Source: Balamuthia mandrillaris
Taxonomy: Eukaryota > Discosea > Longamoebia > Balamuthiidae
Direction of reading: 5' to 3'
Length of the DNA: 64,000 bases
Assembly (NCBI GenBank): GCA_031835245.1
Contig: JAVKOQ010000048.1
Span: 1 to 64,000, forward strand
The position numbers and the translations under genes are program-made. Below the pieces are notes generated by a model. It saw only the letters and a program-made list of their open reading frames with translations. It made no database searches and was not told the origin of the DNA. Positions 22,926 to 33,189 of the stretch are shown here, one piece after another. Positions within the stretch are counted from its first letter, which is position 1. Every line of letters starts with the position of its first letter.

Positions 22926-25900
22926 ATGCAAAAGAACAAAACGGATGAGCTAGAACCCGATGGACCGCGCTTATACCAACAACCACAACCACTACAAAAC
23001 GGCGAAAAGAAGACTCACACCACAAAGAGCAGGACCAAACACAAGGTCCGATACCGCAGCTTCTCCTGCATCACCTCTACTGATCAGGCTGCGATGGCCG
23101 CTGAGGCCCAAGCCCAAAAAGCAGAGGAGGAGCAACGGGCTCATCAACAACCAAACAACAGCAACACTGATGAGACGATGGGGACTATGCCTCCTGCCTC
23201 TGTGATTTATTTCCCCACGTCGAAGAACGCAGAGGAGAACAGAGAGCAGCCGCAACAACCATCACCAGAACAAACACAGCTTTCCACTTCTGTCCCTGCA
23301 GGAGACTCGATGAGGAAACTTGACGAGCAGCAAGTGCCCTCTTCTGCGTTCCTGTCTGCTGCTGGCCCTCTGTCTTCTGGACATTCTTCTACTCCAACGT
23401 TAACAGCAATGAAGAATGGGCAAGAAAAAGCAAAAGCTCCCAAGCGACGACTGAAGCGCAGTCTTTCAACTTCTAATGCTCTTTCTTCTTTGTTGGAGAC
23501 GCGAGAAAAGGGGGATGATTTCTCCTACTCCTCCTCTGTTTTATCGCCAAATGCGAACCGGAAACCTTCGTTTGTATCTACTTATGCTCAGGTACTCATC
23601 TCGCTCTCTTCTCTCTTCGTTCCTCTTATGCAACACTTGTTATTAATGATGGTTTTGCCCAAGTAGCACCGGCCCACTCCACAGGCTTCGTTAGCAGATA
23701 TAGCACAAGATCGCTATTACAAAGTAGGAGAGAAGGTACCTTTTGACGAAGACAGAGAGCATGAGTTCAAGCAGCTGCACCAAGTGGACAAACCCGTAAA
23801 ACGAATCGCCGAGTATGCGGGCAAGTACATCAACGCTTTCCTTAACACCAACGGAGGAGTGTGTTACTTTGGTATCGATGACGATGGTGTGGTCCATGGT
23901 GTACACCTTCCTAGAGCATCCAGGTATACCGTCCACTTTGTTTTTTTTTTGGTCTTGTTTGTTTCATGTTTCGTTTGTTGCCTTATGCTTTTCATTGTTT
24001 ATGTAATCCCCCTCCTTTTGGGGTTCGGCATTGTCATTTTAACACAACAAAACAGGGACGCAGTACGGTTACACGTAGATGGAATTGTGGAGGCCTTTTG
24101 GCCCGCTGTAGATGCAAGGACTTGCGCCATCGTATTCGTGCCATTGGCTCCACCAGCCAACCCCGATTTTTATGTGATGGAACTGCACGTCAGCAAAGGT
24201 ACTGCGCCTGTTTATTTGATGAGCAGGAGCCGTCCGACGGCCTACATTCGTCGTGCAGGAAGTATTTATCAGATGAGCATGGAAATGATATTGCAAAGAA
24301 TGAACTTCACCATGAATGCTTCTGGCTCATTTTTTCAACCTATTCAAGGCACTCTTCTCTCTCTCTCTCTCTCTCTCTCTCCCTCCCTCCCTCTACTTTT
24401 TGTAGTTAACTGGTTGTATAGATAAGTTAACTTACAAGTTGGAAGCTGCACCACGAGATTTCGTTGGCCGGAAAGGTGAGCTGGAAGAAATTATTGCCAC
24501 GGTGGAACAATCCGAGGAACATGTTAAAGTCGTGTGCCTCTATGGACAAGGCGGCGTGGGTACGTTCTTTGCTCTGCAATCTTTGCGTTTCTTTCTTTAG
24601 GTGTGCAGTCAAGAATTAATGAATTTGTTCTCTTCGCTCCATTCCGTTTTGTTTTTTCTGAGCACAGGAAAGACAACGCTCAGTCGCCGCTTAGCGGCAA
24701 GCATGGCAAGCAGCTATCCTGACGGCCAGTTCTGCATCAAGCTGAACGGCTCCACCTCCAAACCAACGGAACCCTATGACGCAATGGTCTACACCATTCG
24801 TGCTTTCAACCCTTCCATCGACATGCCCTCCAGCGCCACCGAAGTGGAGGGCTACTACCTCTCTTGCTTCAACCAAAAGCGAATGATCCTGTTGTTGGAT
24901 GATGCTTCTACCATCACCCAAATCACCTCTTTGATCCCTCGTTCCACTTGTCTCGTTATCATCACCTCTCGCAGAAACTTAGGACTTGAGTCTGGAGGCG
25001 AAGTAAATGCAGTTTGCGTCAAGAAATTGGGTAGGCTCTCCAAAGAAGAAGCCAAGTTGATGCTGCTTCAAATGGAAGCCACCCAACCTCCAAAGATCAA
25101 TTATCCTCATATGCTTGCTGCTTCTCCCAATCATCAACTCCAACCGGCCCTCACTTCTTCATTTCCTGAGCCACCTCTCTCTCCGCCTTCATCGCCAAGA
25201 CTTGGTTCTTCAGAAGCCTTCTCAGACGGACCTTCTTCAACCTCTGCTGTCTCTTCTCCTCCTGGATCTTCATCCACTTCAATTCCTTCCACCAACCCTT
25301 CAACGTCCCAAGCAACACATGCGGAACCTCGGTTAACCGAAGAACAAGCCGAACGGTTAGCAGAGTTATGCGGTTACCTTCCTTTGGCATTGCGAGTTGT
25401 TGGTGGCACTCTCGCCAAACAAAAGAACTTGAAAGCGGCAACCCTCATTGAGCGACTGTCAAAAAATGAAGCAGAGATATTGCGGCTCGAAGCCAACACA
25501 GTCGAGATGTGCATTAGTGCTTCCTACGATTTGTTACCTCCTAAATTGCAGCGACTATTCCTTTCATTGTCTCTCTTTCCTGGTACTTTTGATGGTAAAT
25601 ACCTTCACGGTCTTATGCTTTATCCTATTCCATTCCTAACACAACTAACTAACGTAACCCAAACCAAAACTCAGAAATGGCAGTTGCACATGTCTGTGGG
25701 GCAGACGAAAGCGTGATAGTGGAAGGTCTAAGCGAGCTACTCACCAGTAGCTTATTAGAATTCAATCCGGTGGCTTGGAGATACCATCTCCACGATACGG
25801 TGCGAGTCTTCGCCTCCATCACAGCAATCAAGCACGATGAGGAGTATAGACAGAAACAAAAAGCAAAACTCGCAGAACGACAACGCTCCGACGTTGTTGC

Positions 25901-28900
25901 AGATGAAAACAAACTTTCGTTGTTGTATTTGTGGAAGAATCGTTTCGTGGAATACTTTTACAACCTGTTGGAGAAAGTGAACACGTTATGCAAGAAAGGT
26001 GGAGATGACCTACTTTCCGGCTTCAAGTTATTCGATTCAAACAGCCACAACATCAAAGAGGCGATGCGGCTCTGCGTGATGGAACTGCACAAATATGACC
26101 TGTTTTGTGGCTTTGCTAGGCTTGGAAAGTACATCTTCCGCACGAGACTGAATCCATATTCCTTCTCCGAACTCTATCAAAGCTTGTTGGGAGCAGTGGG
26201 AGAACGTTCAGCAAAGAAAGGAGGAGATGACGAAGAAGAAGAAGAAGAGCTACAAGGTTTGAGAGCACAACGGAAAAAGTTATCAGGAGGATTATCCGAC
26301 ACGGACCGCGTGTTGATTCTCAACGAATTGGGATTTGCATATTCTGCACAGGGCAAGTACGATGTCGCCGAAAAGTGTTATGCAGAGTCTCTTCGCATCG
26401 CAGAAGAACACGTTGAGGATGGAGATAAGCAGGAAAAGGTTAGTAACGACACCGCGGCAACGAGAAGCATTGGGTTGAAGACATCTTTGGATATGGGCAC
26501 CACCAACCTTTCCATGTGGAAAGGAGCAGTCTCTTCTGCCTTGAACCATCTCGGCAAACTCTACTGCGATCAATGCAAGTACTCTTTAGCTGAACGACAC
26601 TTGAAGAGAGCTCTCAGTATCCGAGAAAACCTCTACAGCCATCTGAAGGCACAAATGGAATCCATCAACATCCATAGCAACGATAAGCAGCAATCCAAAG
26701 AGGAAGAGGAAGAAGAGAACGAATATTTAGAAGTATGTTTGGAGAAGATCGGAGAGAGCTTAATGTCGTTGGGAGCGGCATACACCCAACTCGGAAAATA
26801 CGATGAAGCAGAACAGCTCTTCAAACGTGCTCTTACGATCTACAAACCTGATTATCAATTTACCGAGAACCCTTCTTCTTTATCTTCTTCCTCGTCATTT
26901 CCATCATCAACTGGAGGCGGAAGTAACACTCGTCGTCCATTGTCTCGAAGTGGATGGCGCCGAAGAGAAGGTTTTCGTGAAGTCAATAAGATACTGCGAA
27001 GACATGTTCATGTTCGCCGGAAAGGCAGCGACACCGAAGAAGACTCCAGCTCTGACGATGACGATGATACCAACAAGCGAAACACCACTCAGCAGCAGTC
27101 TTCTTCTCCTTGTTCCTCTGGCCGACACAAAGTAAGAAAACATCGACGTCCAGCCATCGATTATGGATTACAAGTAGCCAATTGTTTGGACCATTTGGGC
27201 AGATTGCTCAGTACCAAAAGCAAATATGCCGAAGCAAAAGCTCTTCACACGGATAGTCTTTTGCTAAAGAAGCGATTGTTGGGACACACTCACCTAGAAG
27301 TTGCCCGCACCAGACAATGTCTGGCCAAAGTGTTGGGCATGGAGGGAAAGTATGCGGAGGCTATAGCAGAGTATCAGAGCTCGATGGAGATAAGGAAGGT
27401 CTGTTTGAGCCCCGAGCATCCGCTTGTAGCCAACAGTCTTAGGCATATCGCTTTCCTCCACTTCTATACGGGTGACTATGACGTGGCTGAAGTAAGCCCT
27501 TCTTTCTTCCAGTTCTTTCAGCTCTTCCTGTTCTTCATTCCCCCCCTCCCTCCTCCTTTTTGCTTCTTTTAAACTCAACTTTGTGTATTTTAGTCGATGT
27601 ATTTAGAAGCGTTGGACATGTTGAAGGAAGTGTTGGGAACAAAACACTTGGAAGTAGCCATCGTTCTCAATGATCTTGGCCTTATCTACAACCATCAAGC
27701 ACGCTACGACGAAAGTGAGCCATTGTTCCTTCGTTCACTACACATTCGTAAAAAACTGTTGGGAGAGCAACATCCTTACGTTGCTGTTGTTCTTAACAAT
27801 ATTGGCAACTTGTACGTCCGTGTGCTTTATCTCCGCTTTTTTCCTTCGTTTCTTCGCTTTATGTTTTTGTTCTCGTTATTTCTGCTCTTGGTCCTAATTT
27901 GCTGACATAAACAAGATATCGAAAACAACGGAAGTATGAAGAGGCGGAGAAAAACTTTGCATTGGCGCTGAAGATACGCGAAAACTGTTTCGGAGAGGAA
28001 CATCCGGAAGTAGCACGCACATTGCACAACATCGCTACTTCCTACTCTGCCCAAAAACAGTACGCCAAAGCCAAAGACCTCTTTGAACGATCCCTCCATA
28101 TCCGAACCAAGGGTATTGTTAATGCTTTCTTGTGTTGTGTGATTCTTTGGTGTTATTTTCATTTTTGTTTTTGCTGTAATTCTAACACTGTTACTCTTGT
28201 TACTTAAATTTTAGTATTGGGACCAGACCATCCCGAAGTGGCAAGCGTATGCAATGGACTTGGCACTCTCCATGAATGTCAAAAGGACTGTGCGGAGGCA
28301 CTGCGTTACTATCGCCTCGCTCTAGATCTCAACCGCAAGTCATTTGGGGCGTACCATCCTTCCATCGGGCTCAATCTTTATAAGATGGGCAACTGTCTGA
28401 GAATGATGAAACAATACGCTGAAGCAGAACCCCTCTTGAAGGAAGCTCTCATTCATACCAAAAAGTGTTTCGGAGGCAACGAATCATCATCCTCGTCTTC
28501 TTCGTCATCTTCTTCCTTGAATCAACGGGATTGTTATTCGTTCAGAACATTACAAAGCATGCAATCGTTGCAAAAGTTTTACAGAGAATGGGCGGAATAC
28601 TGCGTCAACAAGCTTCAATCAAGACACAAAACGGAGAAAGAAGAAGAATCGGAGGAAAGAGAGCACGATCAACAGCAACAACACAAATCAAGAGAAGAAA
28701 GGAAGCAATTAAAGAAACTGCGGAAAGCAAAAGAGATCGAAGAGGAGCAGCTACAACGAAAAGCTGAAGAGAACTTTAAGAACTGCGCTTTCATCCTGAA
28801 AGAAATGGGCAAAGAGGATGAGGCTAACGAAGTGTTGAAACGAATGGAATGCATGAGAGAGCATCAAGAAAAACACAAAAGACGAAAAATCGAAAAGATC

Positions 28901-29185
28901 AAGCGAGAAAGAGAAATGTGGTTAGCGAAAGAACGAAAAGAGCAAACTGCTGCAGCTTCTGCTTCTTCCTCTTCGAAAGGGCTGGCGACGAAAGAAGTGG
29001 TAAAGAAGGAAAACAACAAGAAGCAGATCCAGCAGCAAACCAAAAAACAAAAAGCGCAACCAACGAAAACGAAGGTGGAAGAAGGACACAGTGACTCTTT
29101 CCGGTTTTTCCTGTTGCTCGTTTTCTGTTCGTTGATGGGCGTGTTATTATCGTTGCTCTACTCCCAGGTGTATGGCGCTTCTTGA
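22926..29185 (+). CDS. Schlafen-AlbA_2 / NB-ARC / TPR protein with C-terminal membrane anchor (NLR-like)
   Basis: Nine exons (22926-23591, 23667-23923, 24056-24348, 24422-24559, 24668-25594, 25675-27491, 27594-27811, 27916-28112, 28215-29185) close in frame to 1,827 residues. After a disordered leader, residues 235-400 form a Schlafen AlbA_2 domain: EDREHEFKQ, AFLNTNGG, FGIDDDG, AYIRRAGSIYQ; acidic residues E250, E255 and D292-294 sit where the SLFN RNase acids lie. An NB-ARC ATPase follows (P-loop GQGGVGKTT 447-455, LLLDD near 530, TSRR near 554, CGYLPLAL near 685, LFPG winged-helix edge near 750), interrupted by a Ser/Pro insert. From about 965 come kinesin-light-chain-like TPRs with HPEVA motifs, interrupted by an acidic insert. 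A Lys/Glu coiled coil and one hydrophobic tail (FRFFLLLVFCSLMGVLLSLL) end the protein. This is a STAND receptor layout, as in plant and fungal NLRs; role in defence is inference. The third intron has a GC donor. Confidence 0.9.
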
Positions 29186-29226
29186 TCCCTCCATCTTCCT
29201 TGCCTTGATCCCTCCATCTTCCTTGC
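29181..29226 (+). repeat. Tandem 23-bp duplication at the stop codon
   Basis: Two exact 23-bp copies (CTTGATCCCTCCATCTTCCT plus TGC) abut each other. The first contains the TGA stop of the NLR-like gene, the second lies in its 3' UTR. A recent slippage or duplication event. Confidence 0.9.
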
Positions 29227-29689
29227 TCGTTTGAACCATACTTGTGCTATAAAGTCTTTCGTTTCTGTTCTTGTAAATACTAATATCAGTAAGGGAAAAG
29301 GCAAAAAAAAAAATGAAATAACAAAAATATATATATATAACCTAACGACTCGCTCCGAGGCAACAGTGCCGGCCCCAAAACAGTATCTACAGGCAACCCT
29401 CTCGAAGACATTATCCCATCAAGTAGATAACCTTTTCACCGGCGAGTGTTCCTCACCGTCGGTCACTGAGTGTTGCATTTTTTCAGTACACAAAGCAGCA
29501 ACGAACCTTCGAGAAGGCGTCTTTTGGGACATTTTTCCCGCCAAAACAACCCTTCATTTCCCAAGTCTGCGAGGGCAAAGCGGTGGGGTGAGTGAAGGGA
29601 ATGGATGCTCATTGCGAAGAAACATGACGCATTTTCTGCACCCCTTTTTTTTATTTATTTAAATACCTCCACAATAACCATTGGATTCA
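29227..29689. other. Convergent gap
   Basis: AT-rich sequence with an (AT)n run (about 29327-29340), lying between two convergent genes. A 143-codon frame at 29231-29662 has no recognisable feature and I do not support it as a gene. Confidence 0.4.
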
Positions 29690-30481
29690 TCACGCTATGC
29701 GAAAGGTAAGGTTAATTCGAGGCTGAGTGCCCTTGGTCTCTTTGGGCACACTGTGCTTCCAGTACCGCTGTGTCTTGCCCTCCATCAAGATGATTCTTCC
29801 TGGAGTCAACACGTACTCCAGGGAGGCCTTCTTCTCTGTGTACTGCTTCATTAAGAACCGCCGTGTCGCTACCAGGGACAAGGAGGCTATCTTGTTCTTG
29901 CCCTCCGGGATCCCCTCCTTGTCCGCATGAAAGCCGATGTAGTCCCTTCCGTCTCTATACAGGGTGATAAGCACGCAGTTAAAGCGACACCCTCCGCAGA
30001 GCGCCCCTAACTCATCCCTCAGCTTCGCCACCGTGGGCGACCATGGCAATGCGGGTTGCCGCTGGCAGAGGGTGGTGGTCAGCTCTGGGTCGGACATCCA
30101 GGAATACATGCGAGGCGTATTGATGGACTTGCCAAAGATCTTGAACTGTCCCTGGATAAAGTTGGGCAGCTCGAGGAGCTCTTGGAAGAGCTCCGAGGCC
30201 TCGGAGAGGCTGAGGTAGCCAGGGCAGAAGCTTACAAAGCACCCCTCACTTATTTCTTTGCGTTGAATGTTTGCTTTTCTGTTGGTAGATGTTCGTGCTG
30301 GTTCTTCTTTTGTTTCTTCCACTTCTTCTGGAACTATTTCTTTGCCTTTGTGCCGTTTGGTGGACGCGCCCGCTACCTCCTCTTTGTTCTTGTGCTTTTT
30401 CTGCTCTGAGGCATGTTCTTCGTCGCACTTCCGTTTGGTGGGAGAGCAAGAGACAAAGGCTGTTATTTGGGTTTGCTTCAT
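29690..30481 (-). CDS. AlkB-type 2-oxoglutarate/Fe(II) dioxygenase (ALKBH2/3-like) with PIP-box-like N-terminus
   Basis: An intronless frame of 263 residues from the ATG at 30481. AlkB enzymes remove alkyl groups from DNA or RNA bases. The jelly-roll core matches ALKBH2/3: NTPRMYSWMSDPE, LPWSPTVAKLRDEL, FNCVLITLYRDGRDYIGFHA, with the HxD iron ligands in GFHADKE, the distal His in WKHSVPK, and the terminal R-N-x-T-F-R 2OG-binding motif RINLTFR. The protein starts MKQTQITAFV, which fits a PIP-box-like motif (Q..I..F), followed by a Lys/Glu/Thr-rich linker; human ALKBH2 also binds PCNA through its N-terminus. The frame stays open 42 codons further upstream (to 30607), but the shorter start is favoured because it places this motif first. 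Divergent from RPABC4. Confidence 0.93.
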   Translation of the reverse strand: MKQTQITAFVSCSPTKRKCDEEHASEQKKHKNKEEVAGASTKRHKGKEIVPEEVEETKEEPARTSTNRKANIQRKEISEGCFVSFCPGYLSLSEASELFQELLELPNFIQGQFKIFGKSINTPRMYSWMSDPELTTTLCQRQPALPWSPTVAKLRDELGALCGGCRFNCVLITLYRDGRDYIGFHADKEGIPEGKNKIASLSLVATRRFLMKQYTEKKASLEYVLTPGRIILMEGKTQRYWKHSVPKETKGTQPRINLTFRIA

Positions 30482-30855
30482 CCCTAACTGAAGCCGCAGT
30501 TGTTCACGAAGGAACGCACCAGGCAGTAATGATTCCTGCGAATAAACTTTTGGTACCTTGATTCCAGGGAATATATATATAAGAATTTCTAAGAAAGGTT
30601 TCGCCAAAATATTTACCGAAAAGCTGTGTCGACGTCATCTTGTCTTTTTTGGAGCAATGTTGACGTCTTTCCTTCACCATTACTCCTCAAAGGCTGCACG
30701 AAGGCTGCAGAGCAAAAAGTATTCCGTTCTTTTTCTTTTGTTGTTGGAGAGAAGAAAGAAAGCTGCAAGGCCTGCGGAACTCGCGATCTCTCGGTTGTCG
30801 GGACGGGAAGCTGCTGATCGTTTCGCAAACCACCACAGCAAGGCCTAAAAACACA
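30482..30855. promoter_or_regulatory. Divergent promoter of AlkB and RPABC4 genes
   Basis: About 374 bp; includes TGTCGACGTCATC near 30626 and a (TA)n-like run (ATATATATAAG, about 30571). No gene seen apart from the possible AlkB extension. Confidence 0.4.
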
Positions 30856-31157
30856 ATGTTTTACATTTGTGGAAGTAAGTCTCACGTTCATGTTGCTGGT
30901 TGATGTCGATGAATGAATCGCTTTTTTTTTTTTTCTCCTTCTAAAAATGACCTCAACAAAAGATTGCCAAGGAGAGACCGACATCCCGCCAAAGGGTGTC
31001 ATCCGTTGCAGGCACTGCGGTTACCGGATCATGTACAAGAAACGGACTAAGCGAGGTAAGTTTCTTCGCTCCAGTTTGTGTTTCTGTTTTGTGTGTGTAA
31101 CATCTCCTGAACTTTTCATTGCTACTTTTCACAGTGGTTCAGTTCGAGGCAAGATGA
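30856..31157 (+). CDS. POLR2K: RNA polymerase I/II/III subunit RPABC4 (Rpb12)
   Basis: Three exons, 30856-30874, 30963-31055 and 31135-31157, give a 44-residue protein that short-frame filters miss. The product reads [18 protein letters not shown], then [19 protein letters not shown] and VVQFEAR. That is RPABC4/Rpb12 almost end to end: one zinc ribbon with CGNC and CRHC, and the invariant [10 protein letters not shown] tail that contacts the Rpb2/Rpb3 subunits. It is an essential subunit of all three nuclear polymerases. The first exon is only 19 nt and the last codes for eight residues. Splice junctions GGA A|AT and CGA G|TG keep the frame. Confidence 0.97.
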
Positions 31158-31350
31158 ACATATGCCTTCGTACTCCCCGAGAGAGAGCATCCCTAAGAAT
31201 AACGAGTTCCCACACATGTGCCGAAGAAAACTGTTTCCCTGCTTCCCTTTTAAATCCCTTATTTGTTTTTGTTTTTTTAATCCACAAAGAGAGTAAATGA
31301 CCTTTGCTCTATTCTCTTTTTTTTTATCTCTTCGTGAGGTTGCTCTTGCT

Positions 31351-32778
31351 TTATTCATGAGGAAGAGTAGCCACAACAAGCCAAAACAACACTCCCCTCC
31401 ACAAGCACCCCTCATCGATATCGAACATGGGAGCATGATGCGGAGGATACCTACGCTCTTCTCCTTCTCCTTCTTCTTCTTTTGCCACTTCTTCCTTCTT
31501 CTGACCTTTTCCTTCTCGAGGCTGTGGACCAGCTCCAAGGAACCAAAAAGAGCCAGGCCGCTTCCGCAAATACCAAGCAAAGTCCTCTCCACCCATCAAG
31601 AATGGCGAACGTTCCTCCACACTCTCTCCTGCCTTCTTCAAGCCTTGCATGACCTCCCTCACGTGTTTCTCATCATTCCACAGCATGGGATGTCCCAAGA
31701 TCCTCTCTATCTCCACTGCAACACGTTCCGTAGATGACGTTGAAGTGCAAAAGGTGTCAACCACCTTTCGGACCTCTTCCTCCAACCGGTCAAAGAACTG
31801 CAGCCTCTCTTTCTCGGGGAGCAACGTTCTGACGCCATACCAAAGCTCAGCGGTGGAGGGCATGATGTTGCTCCCTTGTCCTGCCCTGAGAATGGTTGGC
31901 TCCAGAGAGCAAGGCTCGTTGGGACCCAACCTCCTCGCCACGAAGCTGTCCAGGCTGGATTGTATGGCGTGGGCTACCCGCAGAGCGTTTACTCCTTGAT
32001 GAGGTTTGGCGGCGTGCCCTCCGCTGCTGCGAATGACTAGCTTGAGGCGGTCGCTGTTGGCCATGCACGCCCCTTTCTGGCTGAAGAACACACCACTTTG
32101 CTCCGTGGAGACTACATGCAGCCCGCACACGCTGTCTATCACTTCTCCTTGTGGTTCGTCACTAGCAGCAGCACCGCAAACGCCTTCTTCTACGAGGGTT
32201 TGTCCACCGGATTTGGGCTGAGGCGCACTGCCTGGGTTCTCTTCTGCTCTTTGGAAGACAAAGCGAAAGTCGTGATGCTGAAAGAACCACTCAGCGGGGC
32301 AGGAGGAGCCCTCTCCTTCTGCCTCGCGAACTATAAGAGAGAAAGCGGCGAGGAGCATGGCTGCATGGGCATCGTGCCCGCAGGCGTGCATCACTCCCGC
32401 TCGTTGCGAGACAGTTTCCCTGCCATCGTCCTCTGTTTCTTGGATGGGCAATGCGTCCACGTCAGCACGCAGCAGGACCCTCCTCCTTCTGTTTGCAGAG
32501 CCTGTGTCTGTGTCTGTCTGTTGGTGGCGGTACTGTCGGTGAGTGACGTCGACGACGAGGCCACCACGCCAGTGGGTCTGAACGTCCACGAGAAGGTCCT
32601 GGCGTTTGCCCAGGCAGAGCCTGTCGATCTGGTGGTGGAGGTAGGCCAGGGTTTGGTCCTCCTCCCAGCGCAGCTCCGGGTTGCGGTGGATGTGCCTGCG
32701 AACTTCTATGGCGTAGCCTTCAACGGAGCGCGCAGCTGCACGCAACCTTGAAATAAAGACGAGCTCTGTGGCTTGCAT
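31351..32778 (-). CDS. M20-family amidohydrolase (hippurate/IAA-amino-acid hydrolase type)
   Basis: A single intronless frame of 475 residues, the full length of M20D peptidases. These zinc enzymes hydrolyse N-acyl amino acids. Family blocks in order: HIHRNPELRWEE, LRADVDALPI, MHACGHDAHAAMLL (metal ligands), FVFQRAEENPGS (catalytic Glu), CGLHVVS, GGHAAKPHQGVNAL, LRAGQGSNIMPSTAEL, ERSPFLMGGEDFAWYL. The metal His/Asp/Glu set looks complete. A Glu/Lys insert (KGQKKEEVAKEEEGEGEE) lies near the C-terminus. The lack of introns among intron-rich neighbours and a GC-richer body raise the possibility of bacterial origin; the insert and tail argue it is settled in a eukaryote. Substrate is unknown. Convergent with RPABC4. 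Confidence 0.94.
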   Translation of the reverse strand: MQATELVFISRLRAAARSVEGYAIEVRRHIHRNPELRWEEDQTLAYLHHQIDRLCLGKRQDLLVDVQTHWRGGLVVDVTHRQYRHQQTDTDTGSANRRRRVLLRADVDALPIQETEDDGRETVSQRAGVMHACGHDAHAAMLLAAFSLIVREAEGEGSSCPAEWFFQHHDFRFVFQRAEENPGSAPQPKSGGQTLVEEGVCGAAASDEPQGEVIDSVCGLHVVSTEQSGVFFSQKGACMANSDRLKLVIRSSGGHAAKPHQGVNALRVAHAIQSSLDSFVARRLGPNEPCSLEPTILRAGQGSNIMPSTAELWYGVRTLLPEKERLQFFDRLEEEVRKVVDTFCTSTSSTERVAVEIERILGHPMLWNDEKHVREVMQGLKKAGESVEERSPFLMGGEDFAWYLRKRPGSFWFLGAGPQPREGKGQKKEEVAKEEEGEGEERRYPPHHAPMFDIDEGCLWRGVLFWLVVATLPHE

Positions 32779-33189
32779 GCCTCCTGTTTGCTTCCTTCGC
32801 TTTCTTTTAGCTTCGTTTTTGTGTAATGCTGCACCGCCTGCGCCAATGATTTTTCAGACGAAGTGGTTGTTGAGCCAATGCTATTTCTTAAAGAGTGGTC
32901 TAAATAAGGAGAACAAAATATTTATAAACGCGAAACGACATTTCCTAGTTGCGTGGTTTTTTTTTCCCTCTAATAAGTGGGGTTTTGGCGGAGAACAAGA
33001 GGGGCAGCTTGGCCAAAGGTACTCTGCAAATCAGAAAAGGGACACTCTCGGACCGTCTGCGAATCTTCCACCTAATCCCAAAAAAATTGGGGACCGAGAG
33101 GAAAGGACAAGCACCGGCAGAGCGGAGGCGGCAAACCCAGTCGTGTCACTGTATTCTATCAAACCGTCGTGTCCGGCAGAGAAAGAAAA
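32779..33189. promoter_or_regulatory. Divergent promoter of M20 hydrolase and I-BAR genes
   Basis: About 410 bp with T-rich blocks. Frames crossing it (32768-33250, 32949-33311) are open but out of frame with the I-BAR protein and lack features. Confidence 0.4.

Noticed and set aside
29231-29662. 143-codon plus frame between convergent genes
   Set aside because: AT-rich, no recognisable features and no splice partners.
30482-30607. 42-residue N-terminal extension of AlkB
   Set aside because: Open, but no conserved features; the downstream ATG gives a PIP-box-like start. Kept as an alternative only.
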